Assembly (NCBI RefSeq): GCF_040954645.1
Contig: NC_092806.1
Location: 3,410,001 to 3,474,000, forward strand
DNA: 64,000 nucleotides
Reading direction: 5' to 3'
Origin: Diabrotica undecimpunctata
Lineage: Eukaryota; Arthropoda; Insecta; Coleoptera; Chrysomelidae
Numbering within the stretch: position 1 is the first letter of the stretch; the number at the start of each line of letters is the position of its first letter. A program made the position numbers and the translations under genes. Below the pieces are notes generated by a model. The model was not told the origin of the DNA, ran no database searches, and saw only the letters and a program-made list of their open reading frames with translations. Positions 20,493 through 31,410 of the stretch are shown piece by piece.

Positions 20493-22580
20493 ATGCCTAA
20501 AACAACCAGTGCTTCAACTTGGATTAAACCTCATAAAGAGCTGTCTATGGATATGGGAAAAATCTACTGTTCAGTCTGTGGCAAAATTGTAAGTATCTAA
20601 TATTTTCTATTAAATATCTAATAATTCATACATACAGGTTGTTTCCAAATGACACTTACAACGTTTGACTGTAGATACTTCTCGAAAAATTGAACAAAAC
20701 GATATAGTTAATGAGGGGTCAAACTTATTTACTTTTCGAGATACAGGGTGTTAAAATTAAAAAAAAAATAAATTCTTTTAGTTAATAACAACAATAACTT
20801 TAAAACCAATAAACGTATTTACTTGAAATTTAGTACTCGTAGGTTGTTTTTAAATGAAAAATAGCTTCCTTTAGTGAGAAAAAATTGTCCATGGTACAAT
20901 ACAATGGTGTGTATTTAGAAACATTTTTCACCTTTACTTTTTTTTATGAAGTCAGCTATTCTAAAACACAATTATTTTTATTGTAATTGAATTACCAAAA
21001 AAAAAACTTTTGTTGAATTTTAAAATAAGTTATATGATGTACTAATGGTTAGTAACAAAAACTAATTTGTGGATTAATACTGCATTTAAAACACTTAGCG
21101 AGTGTTTTTTTTTTCCAAACCAGTTATTTGATTAACCAAAAACACCTTGTATATTTTTATATTTTAAAGGTTGGGTTAAAATAAAGGTTTTTATTTTTAT
21201 TTATAGATAGCATGTGAGAAGAAATTTCAGATAGACCAACATGTGAGAACTGCTTCACACATTGCAAAAAAAGGAAAAATAGGAGGAAAACATCAAACTT
21301 CAATGGCTAAATGTTTCCAATCTACTTCAAAAAAATTAGATGAGCAAGAAACTTTTAATGAAGACTTGTGTCGCGCATTAGTGTCTGCAAACATACCGCT
21401 TTCAAAATTAGCAAATGTAAATTTTAGTTCGTTTCTAAAAAAATATTGCAAATTTAATGTTCCAAGTGATCGGTCTCTAAGAAGAAATAATGTGAACGGG
21501 CTATACTCGTCGGTGTTAATTAATATTAAGGAAGAAATTGCAGATAATTATTTTTACATTTCTGTAGATGAAACCACTGATTCCTCAGGAAAGTATATTG
21601 CTCATTTATTGATTGGTGTTCTTAAAGAAGATACCTTACCATCTCATCTTATTTCATGCCAGCAACTTGAGAAAACAAATGCTTTAACAATTTCGCGTTT
21701 TATACAAGAAACATTAGCAACTTTTTTTCTTCCGACAACTATTCCTTCTAATAAATTACTGCTTATTTTATCGGATGCTGCTCCTTATATGGTGAAAGCA
21801 GGACAAAATTTAAAAATATTTTTCCCAGATTTAATACATGTTACTTGTGTAGCGCATGGATTAAACAGAGTTGCAGAGGAAATACGAAAAAAGTTTCCTC
21901 TTGTAAATACCATGATATCCAGTGTCAAAAAAGTATTTCTTAAATCTCCTATAAGAATTCAACTTCATAAAGAAATGCTACCTAACATTCCTCTTCCACC
22001 ACAACCTATTTTAACGCGATGGGGAACATGGTTAGAAGCAGCTAATTTTTATGCAGATCATTTTGTTAAAATAAAGAACATAATTGATACGTTAACAGAT
22101 GAAAGTTCCCAATCTCTTTTGGATTCTAAACAAACTTTTCAGAGTAACTTGCTTCAACAAGAACTTTCATTTATAAAATCAAATTTTAGTTTTGTTTAAA
22201 AAACAATTACTAAGTTAGAATCACCAAAACTGTCATTGTTCGAAAGTACAGCATTAATAAAAGAATTTGCGTCATGTTGTCAGAACGTTAGAGGTAATAT
22301 TGGAAAAGATATTTTAAAAAAATTTGAAGCTACTATGGAAAAAAATAAAGGTTACCATATTCTTTCTGAAGTAGTCAGTGTTCTAGCTGGAAATATTTCG
22401 GAAACAATTAATTTAGAACCAAATGTTTTGGTTAGTTTGAAAGATGCTCCCGTTACATCAGTTGATGTTGAACGAAGTTTTTCCATATATAAATATATGG
22501 ACTCAGACAGAAGCCACAAGTTTTTGTTAGAAAATTTTGAACACCACTTGGTCATTTATTGTTACCATAATTCTAAATAA
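20493..22580 (+). pseudogene. hAT transposase with BED zinc finger; one intron, one premature stop
   Basis: Exon 1 (20493-20588) gives MPKTTSASTWIKPHKELSMD and CSVCGKI. A GTAAGT donor at 20589 and a TTTATTTATAG acceptor ending at 21206 join it in phase to IACEKKFQIDQHVRTASH, so a BED-type finger (C26, C29, H44, H50) is split by the intron. The RNase H-like core shows SVDETTD (about 21561), LSDAAPYM (about 21769) and the CVAHGLN hAT motif. The C-terminal dimerisation region has DAPVTSVDVERSFS with the catalytic Glu (about 22450-22485). The only break is TAA at 22197-22199; the frame is otherwise unbroken to 22580, about 490 codons. Confidence 0.88.
20589..21206 (+). other. Intron of the hAT transposase
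   Basis: 618 bp with canonical GT and AG. It holds ATACAGGTTGTTTCC at 20632 and an ATACAGGGTG at 20741, motifs that look like short dispersed-repeat sequence, but no clear inverted repeat. Confidence 0.7.
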
Positions 22581-22821
22581 GTTTATTCATACTTAAAAAT
22601 GATGTAGTTAATTAAAATAAATGTAAATCTTAATGAATAGTAGGAAATATTTAGTTATGTACACTTTTTTTTTAAATAAAATTGTTACTATTTTACGATT
22701 TTTTTATTTATTTGTATGGATATTTTGTAAAATATTTGCATATTTTTGGGTAAACACGTGCATATTTATGCGCATATTTTCTACATTTTTATTTGCATAT
22801 TTGCCGAAGTCTAGAAATAAC

Positions 22822-23868
22822 ATATAAAGAGAATGGATATAGTGAAGTACGCCCCATGAAATTGTAAAGTAAAGTTTGGCGCTAGAATAGGCAACAAATG
22901 CCTACCCTGGAATAAATATTTATTATGTGCTAAATATAAATGATAAATCCTTCTCCATTTCAGACATAAAACTTCAGCATGGCATTAATAGGACAAATAC
23001 AAAAATAAATCATTAAGAAACGGTTTTAACATCTAAGTAAACAATTAATAATAAGTCTTAAAGGCAGCAAATATTGCCTTAAATGCAAAATAATTTATTG
23101 TTTAACATTTTACATACAGTAATCACTCGTGTCGTATGACATCATCCAAATAAATAAAAGTCGGCTCCGGTCATGTATATATCATTATTACTAAATTATA
23201 ATGTAAATGTAGGACGATTATATATGCACATATTTAAATCATATTTTTTTGTATTTGTTTGGTAGATTTATTTATAGATACTACACATATGGTAAGTATA
23301 TAGTATCACTCAGTAGTTAAATCTAACTATAATTCTACACAAAAAGTAAAGTCCTCCCACATAATTACCCTTCCCAAGTTTGATGACAAATTACTTAAAA
23401 AAATTGGCCTGGTAAGTCCAAAACTAATTAAAGTGAAGCTAGAGTGACTAATAAGTTAAGAAGTAAAGGATATTTAAAACAGCTGAAGAAATGTTGATAT
23501 AATATGATATAAAATGAAATATCGTAATAATAAAATGAAACATTAAAGTCTTTTCTTATTACAGATCACACTTTGGTCTATAAGGGGTACTGAAGAAAGT
23601 CCAGAAGAATCCTGAAGAAGTTTAGAGTGCTCCAGCGACGTGAGAAATATTTCAGGAGAGATCTAAACTATACTTTGCTTATAATTTTATCCAGATAGGC
23701 CCAAAGTAATTAAGTTTTTACATACCTAAAAAATAATTGAAAAGAGAAGATAAATGCGAGTGGGATAAAACGGAGATTCAAAAGAATTAGATCTTAATCT
23801 TAATATCAAAAAATATACATAGATACGTTAGAACATACAAAAAAGTAAGAGAAATAAAAAAAAAAATC
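22822..23868. other. AT-rich non-coding stretch
   Basis: No family-related ORF, RNA gene or repeat arm was recognised. Confidence 0.4.
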
Positions 23869-24275
23869 GGTTGCCTGTAAAGTCGGTTTTACGGGCGAAG
23901 ATTTTACGTGACAACGTCTTTTTCTCGGTAGAATATTTATTGATATGAATATTATTAAATTGCACAATAGGAACAAGGAATTGAATGAAAATAAGAATTG
24001 CACAAATTTTAACTATAGAAATATATTTTGTTTACTAAAACATTGTACATGTAAACTTAAACTTAACTAATTTCTATTTGAGTGATTTTGTTGAGGATAG
24101 GACGATGATAGGAGAAATATGAAATGAAAGGAAGTGTTTCTGCTGTAATGTGTCTTGAACGCCAAGAACGCTCGAGAAAGACAGAGACCAGTGATGTTCC
24201 GTGGAGCTTATCCAATATCGGGAGATGCTTTCGGCAAAATTCGGTAGATTTCGGTAGATCATATGCAATGACGTG

Positions 24276-24278
<3 letters not shown>

Positions 24279-24353
<75 letters not shown>
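24279..24353. repeat. (TA)n microsatellite
   Basis: About 75 bases of uninterrupted TA repeats inside the non-autonomous hAT, directly next to the foldback sequence. Confidence 0.97.
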
Positions 24354-24359
<6 letters not shown>

Positions 24360-24360
24360 A

Positions 24361-24645
24361 CAGTGCGTCCAATTAAGTGAACACCATAATGGAATTTTTT
24401 TTTAGTTTTATGACCTAAAACCTAAAATCAATCATCAATTAAATTTTTTGAGCCATATAGGTTTGTCAAAAAATATGAACATAAAATTCATATTTTTTGA
24501 TAAACTGCCTATATTACTAAAAAAATTTAATATCTGATGATTGTATTCTAAGTTTTAGATCATTCAGAACTTTTTAGAAAGAATAACTTTTTTCCATAAA
24601 ACTAAAAATAGAAAAGTTTCCCATTATGGTGGCGACTTAATGGTT
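24361..24645. repeat. Foldback (long hairpin) element
   Basis: The two halves are imperfect reverse complements. The outer arms are at 24369-24392 and 24620-24643, both containing ACCATAATGG-type sequence. The inner arms, 24466-24479 and 24487-24500, are perfect and flank a 7-base loop. Further pairing runs through CAATCATCA / TGATGATTG. Nothing is encoded. It looks like a MITE-like insertion inside the hAT. Confidence 0.75.
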
Positions 24646-25584
24646 CAAAAGTTAAAGATCTTAAATAATTATGCTGAACTAATTATTAGAAATAACCATA
24701 ATTCATTGAATTTTGTTTAATAAATAAAGAATTAAATTATTGGGACCAAATGCTCACATCAGCTATTATGATACAAATAAGATTTAATAATATTTTGAGA
24801 AATAGTTATAGGTCATAATATTTACAGAAAGTTAAAACGTTCTGGTTCAAATAGATGTAACAACCATTATCTGCTAATGGATTAAGTCGGCAGTCAAAGA
24901 AAGCCGACAGCACACACACCGTCATTTAGCTAATAATTTATTACTTGATACTTGAGATTCTTTGAGAATTGAAGAGACGTGTGTGAATGATTATAGTTAC
25001 AGAATGATGTTTATACAATATATACAATATTAGGTATAAAATTACGAACTTGAATCTCGGGGTATTTCGCTTTCTTTGCATCTTTGCAAATATATTTTTA
25101 AACACTATAGGAAAGTATCAAATGAATTTTAATACAAACGTATTAAAACTACCAAGTATTAGGTTACACTGAAAAGTTTTTTGATGGTAACAGAAATAAA
25201 AAGATAAATTGTATTATCCGAATTTATTTTCAAGTCATTGTGATATTTGTTTTAAAATTAGGTAGATTCAAGGGGCAGTTCGGTAGATCGGTAGATAGGA
25301 ATCAAATTCGGTAGATCTACCGAAAAATCGGTAGACGGAACAACACTGACAGAGACACAAGCACGGAAGCACGCACCGATTCAACGCGCCTAATTCTCTA
25401 GTGCTGCGCGCGCAGCGGACCGATCATGTTTGAGTGGGAGAGAGACGCAAGGCATTCGCCGGTCCGGCGGGCCTCTCTCTCGTTCGGTGACTCACTGTAA
25501 CAGACGTGAGCGGGCGTTACACTTTTTCATGAATGACTCCGAGCCACAACCTAATTTAAGACGTTGTCACGTCAAAAACAACAC

Positions 25585-27300
25585 ATGAAGAAAGATACAG
25601 AGAAACGGAACTCGTGGATGACTCAAGATTATAAGAGAATACATACCATCGTCAGAAAAATAAGAGAAGCAAAAGAGAAACTCAACAGCGGAAAAATAAC
25701 AAATGATGAAGGCAATCTTGCCATAGGCATAAAAAGATAAAAAGAATACTTGGGAAGAATACTTGAAGAAACTTTTCCAAGACCGTAGAACAAAACAAGA
25801 ACCCACTATATATATAGAACGGCAGCCGTCAGACAAATGAAGAATGGAAAGGCACCGGGATTTGATAAAATTTCTGCAGAACTGCTGAAGCTATGAGATG
25901 CAGAACAAATAAAAATAATATCTGAAAAAATTTAATGGAATATAGAAGGCGGGAAAAATTTCAGTACAGTGGCTCAAATCGGAGTTCGTACCATGGCCCA
26001 GAAAACCAGGAACAAAAGTTTGTGAAGGCTATAGTACCATAAGCCGAATGAGCTGAAGTTGATTTTAAAAGTCATTCACAAAAGAATTTACCGGAAATGC
26101 GAAGAACAAATTGAGCCCAATCGGTTTGGATTTGTAAACGCCGTTAGTACAAGGGAAGGTTTATTTAGCATACAGGATTTGTTTCATAAATATAGAGATG
26201 TCAAATGTAATATTTTTGCATGTTGATTGACTACAAAAAGGCTTTCGATAGAGTCAGGCATGAACAAATGATGGAAGTGCTAAAGAGGATAGGGATTGAT
26301 GCAAGAGACCTAAAAATAATAGCTAGAATCAATCAGCAGTGCTTCGAATGGATGGAGAATATACAGATCAGGTCAAAATCTTAAGGGTGGTGAGACAGGG
26401 ATGCATAATGTCACCACTGATATTTAATCTCTACTCGGAATACATTTTTAAAGAGGCTCTAAAAGATATTGATGAAGGCATCTCAATAAATGGTGTCAAG
26501 CTCAATAACCTGCGGTATGCAGATAATACAATAGTGTTTTCCAATACCATAGAAGGGCTGCAAAACTTCTTCTTCTTCTTCAGTGCCTTATCCGGTCCGG
26601 ATGTTGGCGATCATCAAGGCTATCATGGTTTTGTTGACTGCTCTGCGAAACAGCTCCGCTGAGGTCATCCCAAACCATTGTCGGAGATTTTTCAACCACG
26701 AGATACGACGGCGTCCCGGTCCTCTTCTGCCAAATACTTTACCCTGCATAACAAGTTGAAGAATTCAATATTTTTCTTCGTTCCGCATCACGTGGCCGAG
26801 GTACTCAAGCTTACGTTGTTTAATTAAAAAACTTAATGAACAAAATAACGAAAACAAGTAGAACATAGGGACTGGATTGAAACACCAGCAAAACCCAACT
26901 AATGATCATCAGCAAAGAAAACATCAATGAATCGTGGGACAATACCATAGAGATTAAATATCGCATCGGAAAGGCAAAAAGTGCATTCTTGACTATAAAC
27001 TCTGTGTTCAAGAGCCATGACCTCACCCTAGAAACAAAAATAAGGCTCCTTAAATGTTATGTGTACTCAGTGCTTATGTACGAAGTAGAAACGTAGACAT
27101 TTATGGCGGAAACTTTATCAAAACTTTAGGTTTTTGAGCTACGGTTATACAGAAGGATCCTAAAGATACCATGGACAGAAACAGTAAATAATAAAGAAGT
27201 ACTACGGAGGATGAACACAACCGCGGATTTTGGTCAACATCCTGAATGGCAGTAAGCTGCAGTACTTGTGACCTATAATGAGAAATCAAGGCAGATATAA
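25585..27300 (+). pseudogene. LINE polyprotein relic (copy A), interrupted by another LINE
   Basis: The plus strand reads, with many stops and shifts, KNGKAPGFDKISAELLKL (about 25846), VIHKRIYRKCEEQIEPNRFG (about 26074), TTKRLSIE in the FDR block, VRQGCIMSPLIFNLYSE (about 26390) and RYADNTIVFSN (about 26514), where the catalytic YADD has become YADN. After the insertion at 26569-26827 it resumes with MNKITKTS-like sequence, KIRLLKCYVYSVLMY and RILKIPW. A second copy of this LINE, 56985-57870, gives the uninterrupted reading. Confidence 0.8.
26569..26827 (-). mobile_element. LINE 3' fragment with (GAA)n tail inserted in LINE copy A
   Basis: A CTTCTTCTTCTTC tail followed by the reverse complement of the LINE 3' end (CAGTGCCTTATCCGG, then GTTGGCGATCATCAAGGC) is flanked by AAAACTT at 26562-26568 and 26828-26834. 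The paralogous copy at 57421-57440 reads straight through one AAAACTT, confirming the empty site. The 5' end is truncated. Confidence 0.9.
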
Positions 27301-27399
27301 ACTATTCAAATGCATTTTACAAAGGATGCCAATTGGATGCCAAAGAATATGTAGCTTCGTCATTTAAAAAACAATTTCAACTGTTAGGCCTTGTGTCGT

Positions 27400-27540
27400 G
27401 TTTGTTAATGTATAATTTTTATTGTTTATGACATTCTCCATATATTGTTGGGTAGGCCAAATTTAACGAAATTCCCCTGAAGATGCTCTAGGAGCAAAAG
27501 TACTTGGGCAAGTTTTAATAAATAAAGTGTGCTCGATATC
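27400..27540. repeat. Retroelement 3'-end-like sequence with a CTGAAGA stem-loop
   Basis: CTGAAGA at 27477 is followed by a perfect stem, TGCTC-TAG-GAGCA, then AAAAGTAC and, 30 bases on, AATAAATAAAGTGTG. Similar CTGA-stem-GAAA tails occur at the ends of Penelope-like and related elements. The catalytic G of a hammerhead core is absent here. Confidence 0.35.
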
Positions 27541-27559
27541 TGTCTTTTATTTGATTAAA

Positions 27560-28130
27560 AAATATATGTCAGATACGCATCCAATACAGCTGTTTTTGCA
27601 GAAAACTTACAAGATCTCCAGATATTAGTAAATTTAGTCAATGAAGCAAGTTGCCTCATAATTAACATTTCAAAGATAAAGTGATGCTGTTCAAAACGCA
27701 AACCATTTTAAATTCCTCGGCAGCTGGTTTAATGTAAATTGTGATTCTGATAAAAAGATAATAACTGATATATTCATAATGATAAATAATGAAGTCCTAA
27801 AATGTTGTGTGCTCTATCTTGTTATATGAATGTGAGACATGGACATTGAGTTTCGCACACTTCCAATGAAGATGTTCTTAAAATAATGACAGAATACTTC
27901 GACACATATTTAGAGGACCGAAATACCATCTACTTCGCCTTATAATACAAGGAAAAGTAGAGTGAAGAGATGGCTTGGTCGAAAGAAACTTTTATAGCAG
28001 TGTAATATTGGACAATGGTGTGGTACCCCAGTAGAAGATTTATTTCATGCAGCAGCCGATAGAGAAACGGCCAACATCTTATTACGGACACGGCATCTAC
28101 ACAAGAAGAAGTACAATAACCAAAAACAAC
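27560..28130 (+). pseudogene. LINE relic, RT catalytic-box region to C terminus
   Basis: The plus strand reads VRYASNTAVFAENLQDLQIL (the YADD box is YASN), LVNLVNEASC, then after shifts FKFLGSWFNVNCDSD. Past a deletion it reads LRLIIQGKVE, IGQWCGTPVEDLFHAAADRE and TANILLRTRH, and ends with an AAGAAGAAG stretch at 28104. These are LINE RT and C-terminal blocks. It is strongly decayed and the catalytic Asp is lost. Confidence 0.65.
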
Positions 28131-28180
28131 AAAATAAAAATATACAAAACGATTTTTAAAAGCAGTAGACATGCACACTA

Positions 28181-30006
28181 TGGTCGGTTCGCTATAGTTA
28201 CGCAGGTTTCGGATTAACAAAATTATGCTAATGACTCATTGATAACCAGTTGCAGTAAACGACTTCCCAGATAATTAGATAAAAACTGCAGTAATGGTCA
28301 TATTTTAATATACATTAAAATAACATTAGGGTAGGTATAAATTTGTTACAATATTGCAGTTGAATTGATTGTTTGCCAGTGTTGACATTGTATGTTTGGT
28401 GGAAATATTTAAAAATGCCTAGACGTGTGTTAGATGTAGATAGTCTAATTTGTAGTGTACATAAGTATTTTATGGATGAAAAAGAAAATGGCGGTCCTTT
28501 AAAATCGGTAATGTCTGTTCAACAACGCGTATGTGATGCTCTAGGAATTAGTGAAACCAAACTAAGAGGAGTATTACAAAATCGCAATAATGAACGGCCG
28601 AAAAAAGATCATCGAAAAACTCACCTATCATTGAAAACGAAAGATATTCCAGATGGAAAAAATTTCAAATTCGTGATACCATTTATCGAATGCGAGCCAA
28701 CAAGGAACATGTGACCTTAAATACAATTCTCTCGGAATTAAAAGATAGAAAATTTGACGAAATTGGCAGAAAAAGTCTATGGCAAGTGATACATAATTTG
28801 GGTTTCAAATTTCAAAAGGAGGATAACAGAAAAGCCCTTTGTGAAAGAAGTTTTGTTGTGCATAAAAGAATTAACTTTCTAAGAAAATATTCTAAATTAA
28901 AAGAAGAAAGGCCAAATTTTATATATTTATACGAAACATGGATATTTTCTAGGGGTGCAACCAAGAGAATATGGCAAGATGATAACGTAAAGTCTATCAG
29001 AAATCGGGTTTTATAGAAGGTGCTGATTTAATATTTTCATCTAAATCAAAATCAAGTGACTATCACGATAATATGAACACAGAAACGTTTGTAAAATGGT
29101 TACATGAAAAACTTCTCCCAGGTTTAAGTGAGCCCAGCGTAATTATTTTAGACAATGCACCTTACCATTCTGAAGTATTAAACAAAAGTCCAACGAATTC
29201 TTGGACTGTTAATAAAATTAAAGAATGGTTGACAAAGGAACATATACCATTTACACAACATATTTTAAAATCAGAATTATTACGCTTGGCAAATATCCAC
29301 GCAAAACCAAAAACCTTTGTTGTGGATCAGATTATTGAAAGTTACGGTCATCAAGTTTTACGTCTGCCACCGTATCATTGCCAGTTTAATCCCATCGAAT
29401 ATATATGGGGAATAGCAAAACAATATTATGACAACCATATTGGGCCTAACGGTTATAGCGACGACGCAGTTCGGGAAACTTTGCGAAAGGCACTTTCAAT
29501 TGTAACTTCAGAAGTGTGGTGCAACTGTATATTCAAGTGCGAGAAACTAATAGAAGATTGGTGGACTCGTGAAAATAAAATAAACCAAATAAGTCCAATC
29601 ATAATAACAATTAATGGTGATGACAGTGATGATGATGACGATTATGATAAATTTGATGATAATGACTGATTTTCATTTTTGTTGGCAAGTTAAATTTTTT
29701 TATTTTTCATTAGAAATTCTCTCCATAGAACAAATATACATAGACTATATTTTCTGTGTGAAGTGTAATATAAAATTATTATTAGGTTTATATTAGCCAC
29801 ATTAGACTCCATTAAGGAAGTAATTTTCCTTATTATACTGTCAATTATATAAAAGATTTTCCATTATTATTTAATTAAAAAAAGTTATGGATTATTTTTC
29901 ATTTCATTTGACCAGTTGATATTTCCCCAAAGAGCAGGTAATTAAAACTGGGTACTTACAATAAAAATTTTAATCCGAAACCCGCGTAAATATAGCGAAC
30001 CGACTT
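28181..30006 (+). mobile_element. Tc1/mariner-superfamily transposon with DD82E-like spacing
   Basis: Imperfect inverted repeats of about 35 bp share GTCGGTTCGCTATA and GGTTTCGGATTAA (28183-28217 and, inverted, 29971-30004). They are flanked by TA at 28179-28180 and 30007-30008. The element is 1826 bp and carries one broken transposase. Confidence 0.8.
28415..29669 (+). pseudogene. mariner-like transposase, catalytically dead
   Basis: The start ATG at 28415 opens MPRRVLDVDSLICSVHKYF, a helix-turn-helix-like N terminus (VCDALGISETKLRGVLQ). A frame shift near 28680 leads to IRDTIYRMRANKEHVTLNTI and a second DNA-binding part. The catalytic region reads FIYLYETWIF, where family members have YLDETW, so the first Asp is Tyr. 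It then reads VIILDNAPYHS (second Asp) and YHCQFNPIEYIWG (Glu). Eighty-one residues separate the second Asp and the Glu, as in the DD82E ('Sailor') group I recall. There is a short deletion near 29010 and an acidic C-terminal tail. Frameshift, deletion and lost Asp make it inactive. Confidence 0.82.
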
Positions 30007-30008
30007 TA

Positions 30009-30713
30009 CGTAGCAGAAGGAGATAAATAAAAGAAATAAATTAAAGCCATAGAGATGAATTACTGAAGATGTTGCTGCCGACTTCCTAAAAGGGCTAGAA
30101 ATGCAGATTTCCCTACAATGGGGAGCTATGTAGATATAACATATAAAAAGGAGGAACAAAATCAATAAACAAGTACTTAATTACAAACACAAAGGAAAAA
30201 TATATTTATACCGCTTCATGTAAAGTTGGAGCGAATTTTGATGACGAAAAAGTCAATAAATATCCAAAAATTACCAAAATTAAAACAAAAAGTTCTTTAA
30301 AAATTAAATGGACAATAGTATAAAGATTAATAAGGGCTTTTACGATAAAAACCACGTTTATCTGGAATGGAGCTATCAAGCCTTTACATTAACTTTTGCA
30401 TATTAATAAACACGATGATAAAAAAAATAAGAAAATTCGTGTCCAATTTTCACACAAAAAAAGGTTAGAAGGTAAAAACCTATATAATATGAAATATGAC
30501 ATTTATAATTAGTACACAGTTCGTGATATTTTAGCACCTTAACTGATAGCTGAATAGTAGGAATAATAAAAACAAAGCGAAGTGTGGTAATCATATTAAT
30601 AATAAAAAAGTATTATCTTTACCTTGGAAGAAACAATAAAAAAAAGTACTTGCCTCTGAGATGTTCTCTTCGAGATGACACGATCATAGGAGTTTTGTTA
30701 CTCATTTTTGCAG
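30009..30713. other. AT-rich non-coding stretch
   Basis: No coding or repeat signal is recognised. The last 20 bases form a pyrimidine tract and AG that could serve as a splice acceptor for the next entry. Confidence 0.4.
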
Positions 30714-30841
30714 AAACTAAACCACAACTGCTACGACCGATCGAAAGTGAATGTTTAAATCGACACTATAATCCGCCGGTACAGAAACTTGAATCTAGAA
30801 TTCACATTAAAATAATAGAGGCTAGAGATGACATAAATCAG
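30714..30841 (+). CDS. Candidate internal exon, unknown protein
   Basis: A 128-bp segment sits between a good acceptor (TTTGTTACTCATTTTTGCAG ending 30713) and a good donor (CAG|GTATGT at 30841/30842). One frame is open across it, encoding 42 residues from TKPQLLRPIESECLNRHY to KIIEARDDINQ after a two-base split codon. Base composition is less AT-rich than around it. I do not recognise the protein. It is the only open stretch in the window that looks like host coding sequence rather than a mobile element. It may equally be a chance ORF; no neighbouring exon was found. Confidence 0.3.
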
Positions 30842-31405
30842 GTATGTATCATTTCATTAATATCGGCAATGATTGTTTTCTGAAGTGTTCGATTTGTTTG
30901 TTATATTACCGATACGCCGCTAATATTTTTCTACTACTTTTTGAAGGAAATGCGGTATTTTGATGAAGGTCGTTGAATAAGCAGGATCGTTTGATATCTC
31001 GTGTGTACGATTGTTTCTTAAAATTAGGACAGGTATCTTATCGTTTGCGATTGTATGTAAATTAGACACGAGAATTTAATTAATTACGTACAATAATTGA
31101 GTCTTTTAATTATTCTTTTGAAAATGAACCTACTGATATAATTTTACAAGTAATTGGTACTTTAAAAATTGTTTTATTGAGTTCAATATTCAAAATTTCA
31201 AATTGTATGTTCATGATTTTTACAAAAAAACAACCAAATACTATTCTCTTTCTCCAGCCGTCTCTCTTGCCCTCATGGTCTACGTCTCTGAGTTGGTTGC
31301 CCCAATCTGCTGGTGTCTAGAGTCTAGACCATAGCGGATATGTGAAAAATCGAGTAAATTTGGATCTGAGAGATTGCATTCAAATTTTGTTGTTGGATTT
31401 TTCTA
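30842..31405. other. Non-coding stretch
   Basis: If the preceding exon is real this is its downstream intron. A GC-richer patch lies at 31255-31330. No repeat or ORF is recognised. Confidence 0.35.
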
Positions 31406-31410
31406 TTAAA

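Larger units (their letters stand above)
19919..22813 (+). mobile_element. hAT DNA transposon, nearly intact
   Basis: This 2895-bp element has terminal inverted repeats TAGACTTCGGCAAATATGCA (19919-19938, matched at 22794-22813) and an 8-bp target duplication, GAAATAAC. Both subterminal regions are full of GCATAT/ATATGC motifs (19930-20010 and 22735-22805), probable transposase binding sites. It carries one transposase gene with an intron, disabled by a single stop. Confidence 0.93.
24189..25348. mobile_element. Non-autonomous hAT element
   Basis: The ends are CAGTGATGTTCCGT and, inverted, CAGTGTTGTTCCGT. They are flanked by an exact 8-bp duplication, ACAGAGAC, at 24181-24188 and 25349-25356. 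The subterminal regions carry repeated TTCGGTAGAT motifs on both sides (24239-24260 and 25260-25335). It has no ORF. It holds a TA microsatellite and a foldback sequence. CAGTG ends with an 8-bp duplication are hAT hallmarks. Confidence 0.88.
23870..25577. mobile_element. Palindrome-ended repeat element (outer host of a nested hAT)
   Basis: TTTTACGTGACAACGTCTT at 23902-23920 is matched in inverse orientation at 25558-25577 with one mismatch. Outside the left arm is a GC-richer TGCCTGTAAAGTCGG / ACGGGCG stretch. The right part (25370-25540) is strikingly GC-rich with GAGAGAGACGC and CGGGCGTTACAC. After removing the nested hAT the element is about 550 bp and non-coding. I read it as a non-autonomous DNA transposon; I do not know its class or exact ends. 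Confidence 0.5.
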
